Program-made: the position numbers and the translations under genes
Assembly: GCA_022826125.1 (NCBI GenBank)
Contig: JAJDVM010000298.1
Location: 1-49,349, forward strand
From: Defluviicoccus sp.
GTDB taxonomy: Bacteria > Pseudomonadota > Alphaproteobacteria > MPNO01
Direction: 5' to 3'
Length of the DNA: 49,349 nt
Shown here: positions 1 to 9,509 of the stretch, in pieces
How the letters are laid out: each line of letters starts with the position of its first letter
Position numbering within the stretch: position 1 is the first letter of the stretch
The notes under the pieces: model-generated
Seen by the model: only the letters and a program-made list of their open reading frames with translations
What the model was told of the DNA's origin: nothing
The model's database searches: none

Positions 1-31
1 GACGCGAGCCGACGCGTACCGGAGTGCGGCC

Positions 32-784
32 ATGACCGATCCGGCCATCATCGCGGCGATCGCGCTCGTATTCCTCTTCGCCGGGGGTATCAAGGGGGTG
101 ATCGGCCTCGGCCTGCCGACGGTAAGCCTCGGGCTGTTGGCGATCTTCCTCGATCTGACGACCGCGATGGCCCTGCTCACCATGCCGGCGGCGGCGACCA
201 ATGTGTGGCAGGCGGCGGTCGGCGGGAACGCCCGGATGATCGTCCGCAGGTTGTGGCCGTTCATGCTGGCGGCGACGATCACGGTATGGCTCGGCGCGAT
301 GGCGCTCACCCGGATCGACCTCGCGCTCTTGTCCGCGCTCCTCGGCCTGATCCTTCTCCTCTACGCGGGTCTCAGCCTCGGCGGATGGCGGTTCGCGATA
401 CCGGTGCGCGCCGAGGGCTGGTGGGGGCCCCTGTTCGGCTCGGTGAACGGAATCCTTACCGGGATGACCGGGTCTTTCGTGGTTCCCGGGATCATGTATT
501 TGCAGGCGATCGGGCTGGGCCGCGATGCGCTGGTCCAGGCGATGGGGTTCCTGTTCGGCGCTTCGGCTCTCGCGTTGGCGGTGGCGCTGGGCGGTTCGGG
601 GCTTTTCCCCAGGGATACCGGGATCGTATCGGCCGCCGCGCTGGTTCCCGCCCTGATCGGCATGGCGGTCGGCCAGCGGGTCCGCCGGCGCCTGTCCGAA
701 GAGCGGTTCAGGCGTGTCTTTTTCGTGGGCATTCTCGCGCTCGGGGCCTATATCTTTGCCGCCGCCGTGCTGGAGCGCTGGTAA
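32..784 (+). CDS. TSUP family membrane permease (TauE/SafE-like)
   Basis: Predicted inner-membrane protein of 250 residues, a usual length for the TauE/SafE (TSUP) family, whose members move sulfite, sulfonates or other small organic anions. The sequence is almost all hydrophobic segments, with Gly-rich turns near the N-terminus (GGIKGVIGLGLPT, about residues 18-30) and in the middle (NGILTGMTGSF), which are the two pseudo-repeats typical of the family. A GGAG sits about 8 bases before the ATG. The substrate cannot be told from sequence. It lies 75 bases before thrS on the same strand, but a likely promoter between them suggests separate control. The gene starts close to the window edge, so its own promoter is not visible. 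Confidence 0.85.
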   Translation: MTDPAIIAAIALVFLFAGGIKGVIGLGLPTVSLGLLAIFLDLTTAMALLTMPAAATNVWQAAVGGNARMIVRRLWPFMLAATITVWLGAMALTRIDLALLSALLGLILLLYAGLSLGGWRFAIPVRAEGWWGPLFGSVNGILTGMTGSFVVPGIMYLQAIGLGRDALVQAMGFLFGASALALAVALGGSGLFPRDTGIVSAAALVPALIGMAVGQRVRRRLSEERFRRVFFVGILALGAYIFAAAVLERW

Positions 785-792
785 CCCGCCGC

Positions 793-820
793 TTGTGACC
801 GGGCCGCGATTGCGCTAAAT
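793..820 (+). promoter_or_regulatory. Possible sigma70-type promoter of thrS
   Basis: TTGTGA (793-798) and CTAAAT (815-820) are separated by 16 bases and lie about 40 bases before the thrS start, in the only gap between the permease and thrS. The match is fair, not strong; it is a prediction by eye. Confidence 0.35.
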
Positions 821-859
821 GCGCGCGGTCCGTCCGGCGGCGTAGTCGCGAAGGGAACC

Positions 860-2818
860 ATGGCAACCGTAACCCAACAGCAGACGGCGCGCGTGGTCGT
901 CACTCTCCCCGACGGCAGCCGGCGGCCGTTCGATGTCCCGCCGACGGGCGCGGACGTTGCCGCGTCGATCGGTCCCGGCCTCGCGAAGGCGGCGATCGCG
1001 GTCAAGGTCGACGGCGAGGTCCGCGATCTCGCGCGGCCGATCGAGCGCGACGCCGCGGTCGAGATCGTCACGCGCCGTTCGGACGACGCGCTGGAGCTGA
1101 TCCGCCACGACGCGGCCCATGTGATGGCCGAAGCGGTGCAGGAGCTGTTCCCCGGGACCCAGGTGACCATCGGCCCGGCGATCGAGAACGGCTTCTACTA
1201 CGACTTCGCGCGCGAGACCCCGTTCTCGACAGAGGACCTCGACGTCATCGAGCGCAAGATGCACGAGATCGTCGGCCGCGACGAACCGATCGTCCGCGAG
1301 GTGTGGGACCGGGGAGACGCGGTCGGCCGCTTCAGCGAGCAGGGCGAGCACTACAAGGCGGAAATCATCGAAGGCCTGCCCGACGACGAGGCGGTGACGG
1401 TCTACCGGCAGGGCGAATGGCAGGATTTGTGCCGCGGCCCGCATTTGCCGTCGACCGGTCATGTCGGCAAGGGCTTCAAGCTGCTCAAGGTCGCGGGCGC
1501 CTACTGGCGGGGCGATTCCCGGAACGAGATGCTGCAACGCATCTACGGCACCGCCTGGCGCGACGAGAAGGAGCTGAAGGCCCATCTCCACCAGCTCGAG
1601 GAAGCCGAGCGGCGCGACCACCGCCGGCTCGGGCGCGAGATGAACCTGTTCCACTTCCAGGAGGAGGCGCCCGGATCCGCCTTCTGGCATCCGAGGGGAT
1701 GGAGCCTCTATCTCAGGCTGATCGAGTACATGCGCCGGCGCCAGGACGCGGCGGGCTATGTTGAGATTTCCACGCCCGAATTGATGGACCGCTCGCTGTG
1801 GGAGCTCTCCGGCCATTGGGAGACGTTCCGCGAGCACATGTTCATCTCCGAGACGGAGGACGGGAGGGTATTCGCCGTCAAGCCGATGAACTGCCCGGGC
1901 GGCGTCCAGGTGTTCCGGCAGGGCATGAAGAGCTATCGCGACCTGCCGCTCCGCGTCGCGGAGTTCGGCCGGGTCCACCGCTACGAGCCCTCCGGCGCGC
2001 TGCACGGTCTGATGCGGGTGCGCGCGTTCACCCAGGACGACGCGCACATCTTCTGCACGCCGGAACAGATGGAGGCCGAGTGCCGGACGGTGATCGCCCT
2101 GATCATCGACATCTACCGCGATTTCGGCTTCGAGGACGTGCGCATCAAGTTCTCCGACCGGCCGGAGAAGAGGATCGGTTCGGACGAGGTCTGGGACCGG
2201 CTCGAAGGCGCGCTCAGAGGCGCGCTCGACGGGATGGGCGTGGAATACGGCGTCAACCCGGGCGAGGGCGCGTTTTACGGACCCAAGATCGAATTCGTCC
2301 TGCGCGACGCGATCGGCCGCGACTGGCAGTGCGGCACGCTCCAGGTCGACCTCAACCTGCCCGAGCGGCTGGACGCCGCCTATATCGGCGAGGACGGCGA
2401 GCGCCACCGCCCGGTGATGCTGCACCGGGCGCTGTTCGGATCTCTCGAACGCTTTCTCGGCATCCTGCTCGAGCACTATGCCGGCCATCTGCCGTTCTGG
2501 CTCGCGCCGCTGCAGGCGGTGGTCGCGACGATCACCGGCGATGCCGACGACTACGCGGACGAGGTCGCGGCCGCCGCGAGGAAGGCGGGGTTGCAGGTGG
2601 AGCTTGACCGCAGGAACGAGAAGATCGGCTACAAGGTCCGCGAGCACAGCGTCCGCAAGGTGCCGGTGATGCTGGTGGTGGGGCGCAACGAGATCGAGGC
2701 CCGCACGGTTGCCGTGCGGCGCCTCGGAGGCAGGAGCCAAGAAGTCCTTGCGCTGGATACGGCTATCGATAGACTTAAGGTGGAAGCTGCCGGTCCGGAC
2801 CAAGACGCCGACGCGTGA
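860..2818 (+). CDS. thrS: Threonine--tRNA ligase
   Basis: Cytoplasmic class II aminoacyl-tRNA synthetase that charges tRNA-Thr. The 652-residue length is normal. The order is an N-terminal TGS domain (about 1-65), the tRNA-SAD editing-type domain with its HDAAH-like motif (about 70-230), the class II catalytic core with PMNCPGG (zinc-ligand Cys), RVHRYEPSG and the motif 3 region around [12 protein letters not shown], and a C-terminal anticodon-binding domain (from about 550). The ATG follows an AAGGGA ribosome-binding site. It opens the conserved cluster thrS-infC-rpmI-rplT-pheST. Nothing essential is missing. Confidence 0.98.
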   Translation: MATVTQQQTARVVVTLPDGSRRPFDVPPTGADVAASIGPGLAKAAIAVKVDGEVRDLARPIERDAAVEIVTRRSDDALELIRHDAAHVMAEAVQELFPGTQVTIGPAIENGFYYDFARETPFSTEDLDVIERKMHEIVGRDEPIVREVWDRGDAVGRFSEQGEHYKAEIIEGLPDDEAVTVYRQGEWQDLCRGPHLPSTGHVGKGFKLLKVAGAYWRGDSRNEMLQRIYGTAWRDEKELKAHLHQLEEAERRDHRRLGREMNLFHFQEEAPGSAFWHPRGWSLYLRLIEYMRRRQDAAGYVEISTPELMDRSLWELSGHWETFREHMFISETEDGRVFAVKPMNCPGGVQVFRQGMKSYRDLPLRVAEFGRVHRYEPSGALHGLMRVRAFTQDDAHIFCTPEQMEAECRTVIALIIDIYRDFGFEDVRIKFSDRPEKRIGSDEVWDRLEGALRGALDGMGVEYGVNPGEGAFYGPKIEFVLRDAIGRDWQCGTLQVDLNLPERLDAAYIGEDGERHRPVMLHRALFGSLERFLGILLEHYAGHLPFWLAPLQAVVATITGDADDYADEVAAAARKAGLQVELDRRNEKIGYKVREHSVRKVPVMLVVGRNEIEARTVAVRRLGGRSQEVLALDTAIDRLKVEAAGPDQDADA

Positions 2819-2854
2819 CTGCAACGAAAACCTTGAATTGTTGCTTTATCGGCA

Positions 2855-2880
2855 CGGCCCGCGCCGAATGACGCGGGCCG
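2855..2880 (+). other. Perfect 9-bp hairpin between thrS and infC
   Basis: CGGCCCGCG (2855-2863) and CGCGGGCCG (2872-2880) are exact inverted repeats around an 8-base loop. No T-run follows, so a classic intrinsic terminator is unlikely. It lies 28 bases before the infC ribosome-binding site. It could trim the thrS message, give partial termination, or form part of an infC leader structure. Confidence 0.55.
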
Positions 2881-2920
2881 CATCCATGCCGGCAGCGTCG
2901 TAAAACAGGGAGACCGGTCC

Positions 2921-3457
2921 ATAGCAAGACCACCCATTATGGAGCCGCCCGTTCGCGAGGAACGCGGCGTCAACCAGGCGATCCGGGCCCAGGCCGTCAG
3001 GGTCGTCGATACCAACGGCACCGTGCTCGGTGTCTTCCCCACCGCCGATGCGATCGAACTTGCCGCCGAACGAGGCCTCGACCTCGTCGAGGTGTCGCCC
3101 AACAGCGACCCGCCCGTGTGCAAGATCCTCGACTACGGCAAGCTCAAATACGAACAGCAGAAGAAGAAGACCGAGGCCCGCAAGAAGCAGAAGACGATCG
3201 AGGTCAAGGAGATCAAGCTCCGCCCGGCGATCGACCGGCACGACTACGACGTCAAGATGCGCTTCATCCGGCGTTTCCTCGACGAGGGCGACAAGGTCAA
3301 GGTCACCATGCGCTTCCGGGGCCGCGAGATGGCGCACCAGGATCTCGGCCTGAAGGTGTTGTTCCGGGTGCGCGACGAACTCGAGGAGCTGGCCAAGGTC
3401 GAGCAGCTGCCCAAGATGGAAGGCCGCCAGATGGTCATGGTGATGGCGCCCAAGTAG
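2921..3457 (+). CDS. infC: Translation initiation factor IF-3, probable AUA start
   Basis: IF-3 binds the 30S subunit, prevents premature 50S joining and checks the start codon. The N-domain (RVNxxIR-like GVNQAIRAQ, then [22 protein letters not shown]), a Lys-rich linker, and the C-domain ([13 protein letters not shown]) are complete. An ATG exists at 2939, but it has no ribosome-binding site at proper distance. GGGAGA (2908-2913) lies 7 bases before an in-frame ATA at 2921, and that start would add the residues ARPPI plus the internal Met, giving an N-terminus (M)[13 protein letters not shown] like alphaproteobacterial IF-3 proteins. The E. coli gene starts with AUU and controls itself through that rare codon, so ATA is preferred here. 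Product 178 residues. The call of the gene is certain; the start is inferred. Confidence 0.93.
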   Translation: MARPPIMEPPVREERGVNQAIRAQAVRVVDTNGTVLGVFPTADAIELAAERGLDLVEVSPNSDPPVCKILDYGKLKYEQQKKKTEARKKQKTIEVKEIKLRPAIDRHDYDVKMRFIRRFLDEGDKVKVTMRFRGREMAHQDLGLKVLFRVRDELEELAKVEQLPKMEGRQMVMVMAPK

Positions 3458-3471
3458 CGCCTGCCGTCTTC

Positions 3472-3500
3472 TTGCGCGGGACGGCGCGCGCCGCTATAAC
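3472..3500 (+). promoter_or_regulatory. Likely sigma70-type promoter for rpmI-rplT
   Basis: TTGCGC (3472-3477) and TATAAC (3495-3500) are exactly 17 bases apart, just after the infC stop and 110 bases before rpmI. The -10 box differs from consensus at one base. This would let the two ribosomal protein genes be made independently of infC. Confidence 0.55.
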
Positions 3501-3519
3501 CCGCCGTCTGTTTGGAATC

Positions 3520-3553
3520 GTCCGGCGAGGCGGCCGGACCCGACAGGGTCCGG
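3520..3553 (+). promoter_or_regulatory. rpmI-rplT leader with two mutually exclusive hairpins
   Basis: Bases 3534-3539 (CCGGAC) can pair either upstream with GTCCGG at 3520-3525 or, as part of CCGGACCC (3534-3541), downstream with GGGTCCGG (3546-3553) around the loop GACA. The second stem is a perfect 8-bp hairpin. Both lie within the untranslated leader between the predicted promoter and rpmI. This is the geometry of a regulated leader; L20 autoregulation of this operon is known in E. coli and Bacillus, but a role here is inference. Confidence 0.45.
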
Positions 3554-3609
3554 AACCGCGGGGCATGCCGAGGCGGTTCGCGTTTCCACGTCCCGAGACG
3601 GAGGATGAA

Positions 3610-3807
3610 ATGCCCAAGCTCAAGTCCAAGAGCGGGGCGAAGAAGCGGTTTCGCACGACCGCGACCGGCAAGGTACGGTCCAACTTCGCCTTCAAGCGAC
3701 ACAATCTGCGCAAGCGCACGCAGAAGATGAAGCGCAAGGCGCGCGGGACCCGCATCATGGCGCCGGAAGACGCCCGGATCGTGAAGTCCTACCTGCCCTA
3801 CGCCTGA
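3610..3807 (+). CDS. rpmI: 50S ribosomal protein L35 (bL35)
   Basis: Small basic large-subunit protein of 65 residues, the normal length. It begins [14 protein letters not shown] and carries the family signature with many Lys/Arg and the end [10 protein letters not shown]. Start ATG at 3610 follows GGAGGA with 5 bases between, so the short form is right and the longer upstream reading frame is not used. It is followed after 10 bases by rplT, its usual partner. Confidence 0.97.
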   Translation: MPKLKSKSGAKKRFRTTATGKVRSNFAFKRHNLRKRTQKMKRKARGTRIMAPEDARIVKSYLPYA

Positions 3808-3817
3808 GGAGCGCGCC

Positions 3818-4177
3818 ATGGCCAGAGTGAAGCGCGGCGTGACGACACACGCCCGGCACAAAAAGGTTCTCGACCTCGCCGCCGGCTACCGCGAACGCAA
3901 CCGCACCAGCTTCCGCGTCGCGATCGAGCGCGTCGAGAAGGGGCTGCAATACGCCTACCGCGACCGGCGCAACCGCAAGCGCAATTTCCGCGCCCTTTGG
4001 ATCCAGCGCATCAATGCCGGGGCCCGTCAGCACGGCCTCACCTACTCCCAGTTCATGAACGGCATGAAACGGGCGGGAATCGAGGTGGACCGCAAAATGC
4101 TGGCCGATCTCGCGGTGCGTGAGCCCGATGCTTTCAAGGCGATCGTCGAGCAGGCGCAGGCGGCGCTGTCCGACTAG
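3818..4177 (+). CDS. rplT: 50S ribosomal protein L20 (bL20)
   Basis: Large-subunit assembly protein of 119 residues that binds 23S rRNA early in assembly. It begins [18 protein letters not shown] and contains the conserved [20 protein letters not shown] stretch. Its N-terminal tail is highly basic. In well studied bacteria L20 also represses its own operon, which fits the structured leader before rpmI. A GAGG ribosome-binding site lies before the ATG. Confidence 0.98.
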   Translation: MARVKRGVTTHARHKKVLDLAAGYRERNRTSFRVAIERVEKGLQYAYRDRRNRKRNFRALWIQRINAGARQHGLTYSQFMNGMKRAGIEVDRKMLADLAVREPDAFKAIVEQAQAALSD

Positions 4178-4225
4178 GCGGGAAGGGGTCCGCTGCCGGG
4201 CGGGCCGAAACCGGCGGGTCTTGGG

Positions 4226-5299
4226 ATGGACGACCTCGAACAGCTTCGTTCGGATTTACTGACGCGGATCGAGTCCGCCGACCTCGACGCCCTGGAAGGG
4301 CTTCGCGTCGAGACCCTCGGCCGGAGGGGCCGCGTGACCGCGCTGATGAAGGAGCTCGGCGCGCTCGCCCCCGAACAACGGAGGGACGCCGGCCGGGCGC
4401 TCAACGCGCTGAAGACCGCCGTGACCGACGCCATCGACGCCCGCCGGGCGGCGCTCGAAACCGGCGCGCTCGACGCCCGTCTCTCCGGAGAGACGATCGA
4501 TGTCTCGCTGCCGCCGAGGCCCGAGCCCGACGGACGGGTCCATCCCATCAGCCAGGCCATCGAGGAGATCGTGGCGATCTTCTGCCAGATGGGGTTCACG
4601 GTCGCCGAGGGGCCGGATATCGAGGACGATTTTCACAACTTCACGGCGCTGAACATCCCGCCGGAGCATCCGGCGCGGCAGGACCATGACACGTTCTATT
4701 TCGAGGAGGGCGAGGACGGCGAACGGCTGCTGCTCCGGACCCATACCTCGCCGGTCCAGATCCGCACGATGCTCGTCCAGGAGCCTCCCATCCGCATCGT
4801 CGTGCCGGGACGCACCTACCGCGCCGACCACGACGCCACGCACTCGCCGATGTTCCACCAGGTCGAAGGGCTGGTAATCGACGAGGAGACCCATATGGGG
4901 CATCTCAAGGGCTGCCTGATCGAGTTCTGCCGCGCGTTCTTCGGCGTGGACGATCTGCCGGTCCGTTTCCGGCCGAGCTTCTTCCCCTTCACCGAGCCGT
5001 CCGCCGAGGTCGATATCGGCTGCAGCCGGTCCGCCGATGGACTCACGATCGGGGCCGGCGACGGCTGGCTCGAAATCCTCGGTAGCGGGATGGTCCATCC
5101 CAAGGTGCTGGAGAACTGCAACATCGATCCGTCGCGGTACCAGGGCTTCGCCTTCGGCATGGGCGTGGAGCGCGTCGCGATGCTCAAATACGGCATCCCG
5201 GACCTCCGCACCTTCTTCGACTCCGACTTGCGCTGGCTCCGCCATTACGGCTTCCCGGCGCTCGACATGCCCAACGTCGCCGCGGGGTTCGCGCGGTGA
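4226..5299 (+). CDS. pheS: Phenylalanine--tRNA ligase alpha subunit
   Basis: Catalytic subunit of the (alpha beta)2 enzyme that charges tRNA-Phe. The 357-residue protein has the N-terminal coiled-coil tRNA-binding arm (about 1-85) and the class II core with [11 protein letters not shown] (motif 1 region), [12 protein letters not shown] (motif 2 region), [13 protein letters not shown] and the motif 3 region [18 protein letters not shown]. It is joined to pheT by a GTGA stop/start overlap, which supports coupled production of equal subunit amounts. Confidence 0.98.
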   Translation: MDDLEQLRSDLLTRIESADLDALEGLRVETLGRRGRVTALMKELGALAPEQRRDAGRALNALKTAVTDAIDARRAALETGALDARLSGETIDVSLPPRPEPDGRVHPISQAIEEIVAIFCQMGFTVAEGPDIEDDFHNFTALNIPPEHPARQDHDTFYFEEGEDGERLLLRTHTSPVQIRTMLVQEPPIRIVVPGRTYRADHDATHSPMFHQVEGLVIDEETHMGHLKGCLIEFCRAFFGVDDLPVRFRPSFFPFTEPSAEVDIGCSRSADGLTIGAGDGWLEILGSGMVHPKVLENCNIDPSRYQGFAFGMGVERVAMLKYGIPDLRTFFDSDLRWLRHYGFPALDMPNVAAGFAR

Positions 5300-7695
5300 A
5301 GTTCACCCTGTCCTGGCTCCGCGAGCATCTCGAAACCGAAACCCCGCTCGAGGCGATCGCCGAACGGCTGTCGATGATCGGGCTCGAGGTCGACGCCGTC
5401 GTCGATCCGGCCGCCGCGCTCGCGGATTTCGTGGTCGGCGACGTGGTCGAGGCGGGGCCCCATCCCAACGCCGACCGTCTCCGCGTCTGCACCGTCGATG
5501 TCGGCAGCGGCGAGCGCTTCGAGGTGGTGTGCGGCGCGCCCAACGCGCGGACCGGCATGAAGGGCGTGTTCGCCCGCCCCGGCTGCGTCATTCCGGCTAC
5601 CGGGAGCAAGCTCAAGAAGTCGAAGATCCGGGGCGTCGAGAGCAGCGGGATGCTGTGTTCCGAGCGCGAGCTCGGACTGTCGGACGAGCATGAGGGGATC
5701 GTCGACCTCGAAGGGGATTTCGCGGCCGGCTCCCCGGCCGCCGAGGCGCTCGGCATCGGCGATCCGGTCATCGAGATCGGCCTCACGCCGAACCGCTCGG
5801 ATTGCGCGGGCGTGCGCGGCATCGCCCGCGACCTCGCCGCGGCCGGGATGGGGCGCCTGAAACCGCTCGATACCGGGGCGGTCGAGGGGAGTTTCGAGAG
5901 CCCGCTTTCCTGGCGGCGTGACTTCGGGGCCGGCGACGGCGAAGCATGCCCCTTCGTGGTCGGCCGGACGTTCCGGAACGTTCGCAACGGGCCGAGCCCC
6001 AAATGGCTCCAGGACCGGCTTATCGCGATCGGGTTGCGGCCCATCTCGGCGTTGGTCGACATCACCAACTACGTCACCTTCGACCTCGCGCGTCCGCTCC
6101 ACGTCTTCGACGCCGACAAGGTGGCGGGCGACCCCACCATGCGTTTCGCCAGGGAGGGCGAGAGCGTCGCCGCGCTCGGCGGGCGGACCTACGAGCTCGA
6201 TCCGTCGATGACGGTGATCGCCGACGATAACGGCGTGCTCGCGATCGGCGGGGTGATGGGAGGGGAGGGGACCGGTTGCGGGGACGACACGACCGACGTG
6301 TTCCTCGAGGTCGCTCTGTTCGATCCAGTGCGGACCGCGACTACCGGGCGCAAGCTCGGCATCATCTCCGACGCCCGCTACCGGTTCGAGCGCGGGATCG
6401 ACCCGACCTCCGCGCTGTGGGGCGCGGAAGTGGCGGCGAAGCTGATTCTCGACATCTGCGGCGGCGAGGCGAGCGAGCTCACCATGGCGGGCGAAATGCC
6501 CGATCATGGCCGCACCGTCACACTGCGTAAATCGCGCATCGCCTCGCTCGGCGGCGTCGAGATCGAAGGCGGCGTCGTGCAGGGGATCCTCCGCGACCTC
6601 GGTTTCGGGATCGAAGACGGCGGCGAGAGCCTGACCGCTGCCGTGCCGCCCTGGCGCCCCGATATCGAGGGCGAGGCCGACCTCGTCGAGGAAGTGCTCA
6701 GGATCAACGGCTTCGAGGCGATTCCGGCGGTACCCCTTCGCGCCGCGACCGCGGTGCCCGGCGCGGCGTGGTCTCAGGCGCAGACCCGGCGCGGACGGGT
6801 CAGGCGTGCGCTCGCCGCCCGCGGACTGACCGAAGCGGTGACCTTCTCCTTCACGTCGGACGAGAAGGCCGAGGCCTTCGGCGACGACACATCGCTCCGC
6901 CTCGCCAACCCGATCAGCGTCGATCTCGTGCAGATGCGCCCCTCGATCCTGCCCAACCTTCTCGACGCGGCGGCGCGCAACGCCGCGCGGGGCATCGCCG
7001 ATATCGCCCTGTTCGAAATCGGCCCGCAATTCGCGGGCGGCGATGGGGCGCAGTCGCAGGCGGCCTGCGGGCTCCGCGTCGGCGGCACCGCGGCCCGGCA
7101 TTGGACCGGTACGCGCGCCGAAGTCGATGCCTATCACGCCAAGGCCGACGCGTTGGCGGCGCTCGAGGCGGCGGGCGTTCTCGCCCACAACCTCCGCATC
7201 GGCGACGACGTGCCGGGCTGGTACCACCCCGGCCGCGCGGCTGCCCTCATGCTGGGCCCCAAGCCGCTCGCCCGGTTCGGCGAGGTGCATCCGGCGATGC
7301 TGGAGCGTTTCGACGTGCGCGGGCCCGCCTCCGCCTTCGAGGTTCTGCTCGACGATGTTCCCGCCCGCAGGGCGGCGAAGGGAAGCTCCCGCCCGATGCT
7401 TCATCTGGCGGCGTTGCAGCCGGTGGAGCGCGATTTCGCCTTCGTGGTCGACGAGGCGACTCCCGGCGCGGCGCTGGCCACGGCGGCGCGCGGCGCTGAC
7501 AAGTCGCTGATCGACGACGTTGCGCTGTTCGACGTCTATCGCGGTCCGGAGCTAGGGGACGGCAGGAAATCCGTCGCGCTCTGCGTCACCCTGCAGCCGC
7601 GCGATGCGACCCTGACCGACGCGGAAATCGAGGCGGTCGGCGAACGCATCGTCGCGGCGGTCTCCAAGGCGACGGGGGCCGTGTTGCGAGGCTGA
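5296..7695 (+). CDS. pheT: Phenylalanine--tRNA ligase beta subunit
   Basis: Non-catalytic and editing subunit of PheRS, 799 residues, a normal length. Seen in order: an N-terminal EMAP-like tRNA-binding domain (about 40-150, with NADRLRVC and the [10 protein letters not shown] motif), B3/4 editing domain, B5 domain, a class II-like core, and a C-terminal FDX-ACB anticodon-binding domain (about 705-799, beginning [17 protein letters not shown]). It starts with GTG that overlaps the pheS stop by 4 bases. lepA follows after 5 bases. Confidence 0.97.
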   Translation: MKFTLSWLREHLETETPLEAIAERLSMIGLEVDAVVDPAAALADFVVGDVVEAGPHPNADRLRVCTVDVGSGERFEVVCGAPNARTGMKGVFARPGCVIPATGSKLKKSKIRGVESSGMLCSERELGLSDEHEGIVDLEGDFAAGSPAAEALGIGDPVIEIGLTPNRSDCAGVRGIARDLAAAGMGRLKPLDTGAVEGSFESPLSWRRDFGAGDGEACPFVVGRTFRNVRNGPSPKWLQDRLIAIGLRPISALVDITNYVTFDLARPLHVFDADKVAGDPTMRFAREGESVAALGGRTYELDPSMTVIADDNGVLAIGGVMGGEGTGCGDDTTDVFLEVALFDPVRTATTGRKLGIISDARYRFERGIDPTSALWGAEVAAKLILDICGGEASELTMAGEMPDHGRTVTLRKSRIASLGGVEIEGGVVQGILRDLGFGIEDGGESLTAAVPPWRPDIEGEADLVEEVLRINGFEAIPAVPLRAATAVPGAAWSQAQTRRGRVRRALAARGLTEAVTFSFTSDEKAEAFGDDTSLRLANPISVDLVQMRPSILPNLLDAAARNAARGIADIALFEIGPQFAGGDGAQSQAACGLRVGGTAARHWTGTRAEVDAYHAKADALAALEAAGVLAHNLRIGDDVPGWYHPGRAAALMLGPKPLARFGEVHPAMLERFDVRGPASAFEVLLDDVPARRAAKGSSRPMLHLAALQPVERDFAFVVDEATPGAALATAARGADKSLIDDVALFDVYRGPELGDGRKSVALCVTLQPRDATLTDAEIEAVGERIVAAVSKATGAVLRG

Positions 7696-7700
7696 CCGGG

Positions 7701-9503
7701 ATGATCGATCTCTCGCATATCCGCAATTTCGCCATCATCGCCCATATCGACCACGGCAAGTCGACGCTCGCCGACCGCCTGATCCTGACCTGCGGCGGGG
7801 TCGAGGAGCGCGAGTTCCGCGACCAGATCCTCGACACCATGGAGCTGGAGCGCGAGCGCGGCATCACCATCAAGGCGCAGACCGTGCGCCTTCCCTACAA
7901 GGCGCGGGACGGGCGGACCTATCAGCTCAACCTGATGGACACGCCGGGCCATGTCGATTTCACCTACGAGGTGTCGCGCTCGCTCGCCGCCTGCGAGGGC
8001 TCGATCCTGGTGGTCGACTCGACCCAGGGAGTCGAGGCCCAGACGCTCGCCAACGCCTATCTCGCGATCGAGGCGGACCACGAGATCATCCCGGTGCTCA
8101 ACAAGATCGACCTGCCGGCCTCCGAGCCGGCGCGGATCCGGACCCAGGTCGAGGACGTGATCGGCCTCGCCGCCGAGGACTGCATATCCGTCTCGGCCAA
8201 GACCGGCGAGGGGATCGAGGACGTGCTGGAGGCGCTGATCCAGCGTCTGCCGCCGCCGGCGGGCGACCGGGAGGCGCCGCTCAGCGCGCTCCTGGTCGAT
8301 TCATGGTACGACGCCTATCTCGGCGTGATCATCCTGGTCCGCGTGCGGCACGGCACGCTCGCGCGCGGCATGAAGGTCCGGATGATGGCGACCGGCGCGG
8401 TCCACCAGATCGACCGGGTAGGCACCTTCACCCCGAAGCGCACCGAGACCGACTCGCTCGGCCCGGGCGAGATCGGCTTCATCACCGCCAGCATCAAGCA
8501 TGTCGCCGAGACCCAGGTCGGCGACACGATCACCGAAGAGCGCCGCCCCGCCGATGCGCCGCTCCCCGGCTTCCGGCCGAGCGTGCCGGTGGTGTTCTGC
8601 GGCCTGTTCCCGGTCGACGCGGCGGACTACGAGGATTTGCGCGAGAGCCTCGCCCGGCTGCGGCTCAACGATTCGAGCTTCCACTACGAGCCCGAGACCT
8701 CGGCGGCGCTGGGTTTCGGCTTCCGCTGCGGGTTCCTCGGCCTGCTCCATCTCGAAATCGTCCAGGAACGCCTGTCGCGCGAATTCGATCTCGATCTCGT
8801 CACCACGGCACCCTCCGTGGTCTATCGGGTCCATACCAACGACGGCGACGTGGAGGAGGTGCACAACCCGGCCGACATGCCCGACCCGGTGCGCATCCGG
8901 AAGATCGAGGAGCCCTGGATCAAAGCGACGATCATGGTGCCCGACGCCTATCTCGGCGCGGTGCTGGCGCTCTGCGAGGACCGCCGGGGCACGCAGATCG
9001 AGCTCACCTATGTCGGCGGGCGGGCGATGGTGGTCTACCGGCTGCCGCTGAACGAGGTGGTGTTCGACTTCTACGACCGGCTCAAATCGGTCAGCCGGGG
9101 GTATGCGAGCTTCGACTACCAGCTCGAAGCCTACGAAGAGGGCGACCTCGTCAAGCTCGCGATCCTGGTCAACGCCGAGCCGGTCGACGCGCTCTCGATG
9201 ATCGTCCACCGCGGCCGGTCGGAACAGCGCGGCCGCGCGATCTGCATACGCCTGAAGGACCTGATCCCGCGCCAGCTCTTCAAGGTGCCGCTGCAGGCCG
9301 CGATCGGCGGCAAGGTGATCGCGCGCGAGACCATCAGCGCGCTCAGGAAGGACGTGACCGCCAAGTGCTATGGTGGCGACGTCACCCGCAAGCGCAAGCT
9401 CCTCGAACGCCAGAAAGAGGGCAAGAAGCGAATGCGCCAGTTCGGCCAGGTCGAGATCCCGCAATCCGCCTTCATCGACGCGCTCCGCATCGGCGACGAC
9501 TGA
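7701..9503 (+). CDS. lepA: Elongation factor 4 (LepA), back-translocating GTPase
   Basis: Ribosome-bound translational GTPase, 600 residues. The G motifs are all present: AHIDHGKST (P-loop), [22 protein letters not shown] and SAKTGEG. Domains II, III and V follow, and the C-terminal LepA-specific domain ends with [21 protein letters not shown]-type sequence. It starts 5 bases after pheT, so it is probably read from the same message. Its 3' end faces the amidase gene with only 6 bases between the two stops. Confidence 0.98.
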   Translation: MIDLSHIRNFAIIAHIDHGKSTLADRLILTCGGVEEREFRDQILDTMELERERGITIKAQTVRLPYKARDGRTYQLNLMDTPGHVDFTYEVSRSLAACEGSILVVDSTQGVEAQTLANAYLAIEADHEIIPVLNKIDLPASEPARIRTQVEDVIGLAAEDCISVSAKTGEGIEDVLEALIQRLPPPAGDREAPLSALLVDSWYDAYLGVIILVRVRHGTLARGMKVRMMATGAVHQIDRVGTFTPKRTETDSLGPGEIGFITASIKHVAETQVGDTITEERRPADAPLPGFRPSVPVVFCGLFPVDAADYEDLRESLARLRLNDSSFHYEPETSAALGFGFRCGFLGLLHLEIVQERLSREFDLDLVTTAPSVVYRVHTNDGDVEEVHNPADMPDPVRIRKIEEPWIKATIMVPDAYLGAVLALCEDRRGTQIELTYVGGRAMVVYRLPLNEVVFDFYDRLKSVSRGYASFDYQLEAYEEGDLVKLAILVNAEPVDALSMIVHRGRSEQRGRAICIRLKDLIPRQLFKVPLQAAIGGKVIARETISALRKDVTAKCYGGDVTRKRKLLERQKEGKKRMRQFGQVEIPQSAFIDALRIGDD

Positions 9504-9509
9504 CCTGGG

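Noticed and set aside
815-2824. A 669-codon open frame on the minus strand opposite thrS
   Set aside because: It mirrors thrS on the other strand, arises from high GC, and shows no known domain. The same holds for long opposite frames under pheT, lepA, ileS and the M16 genes.
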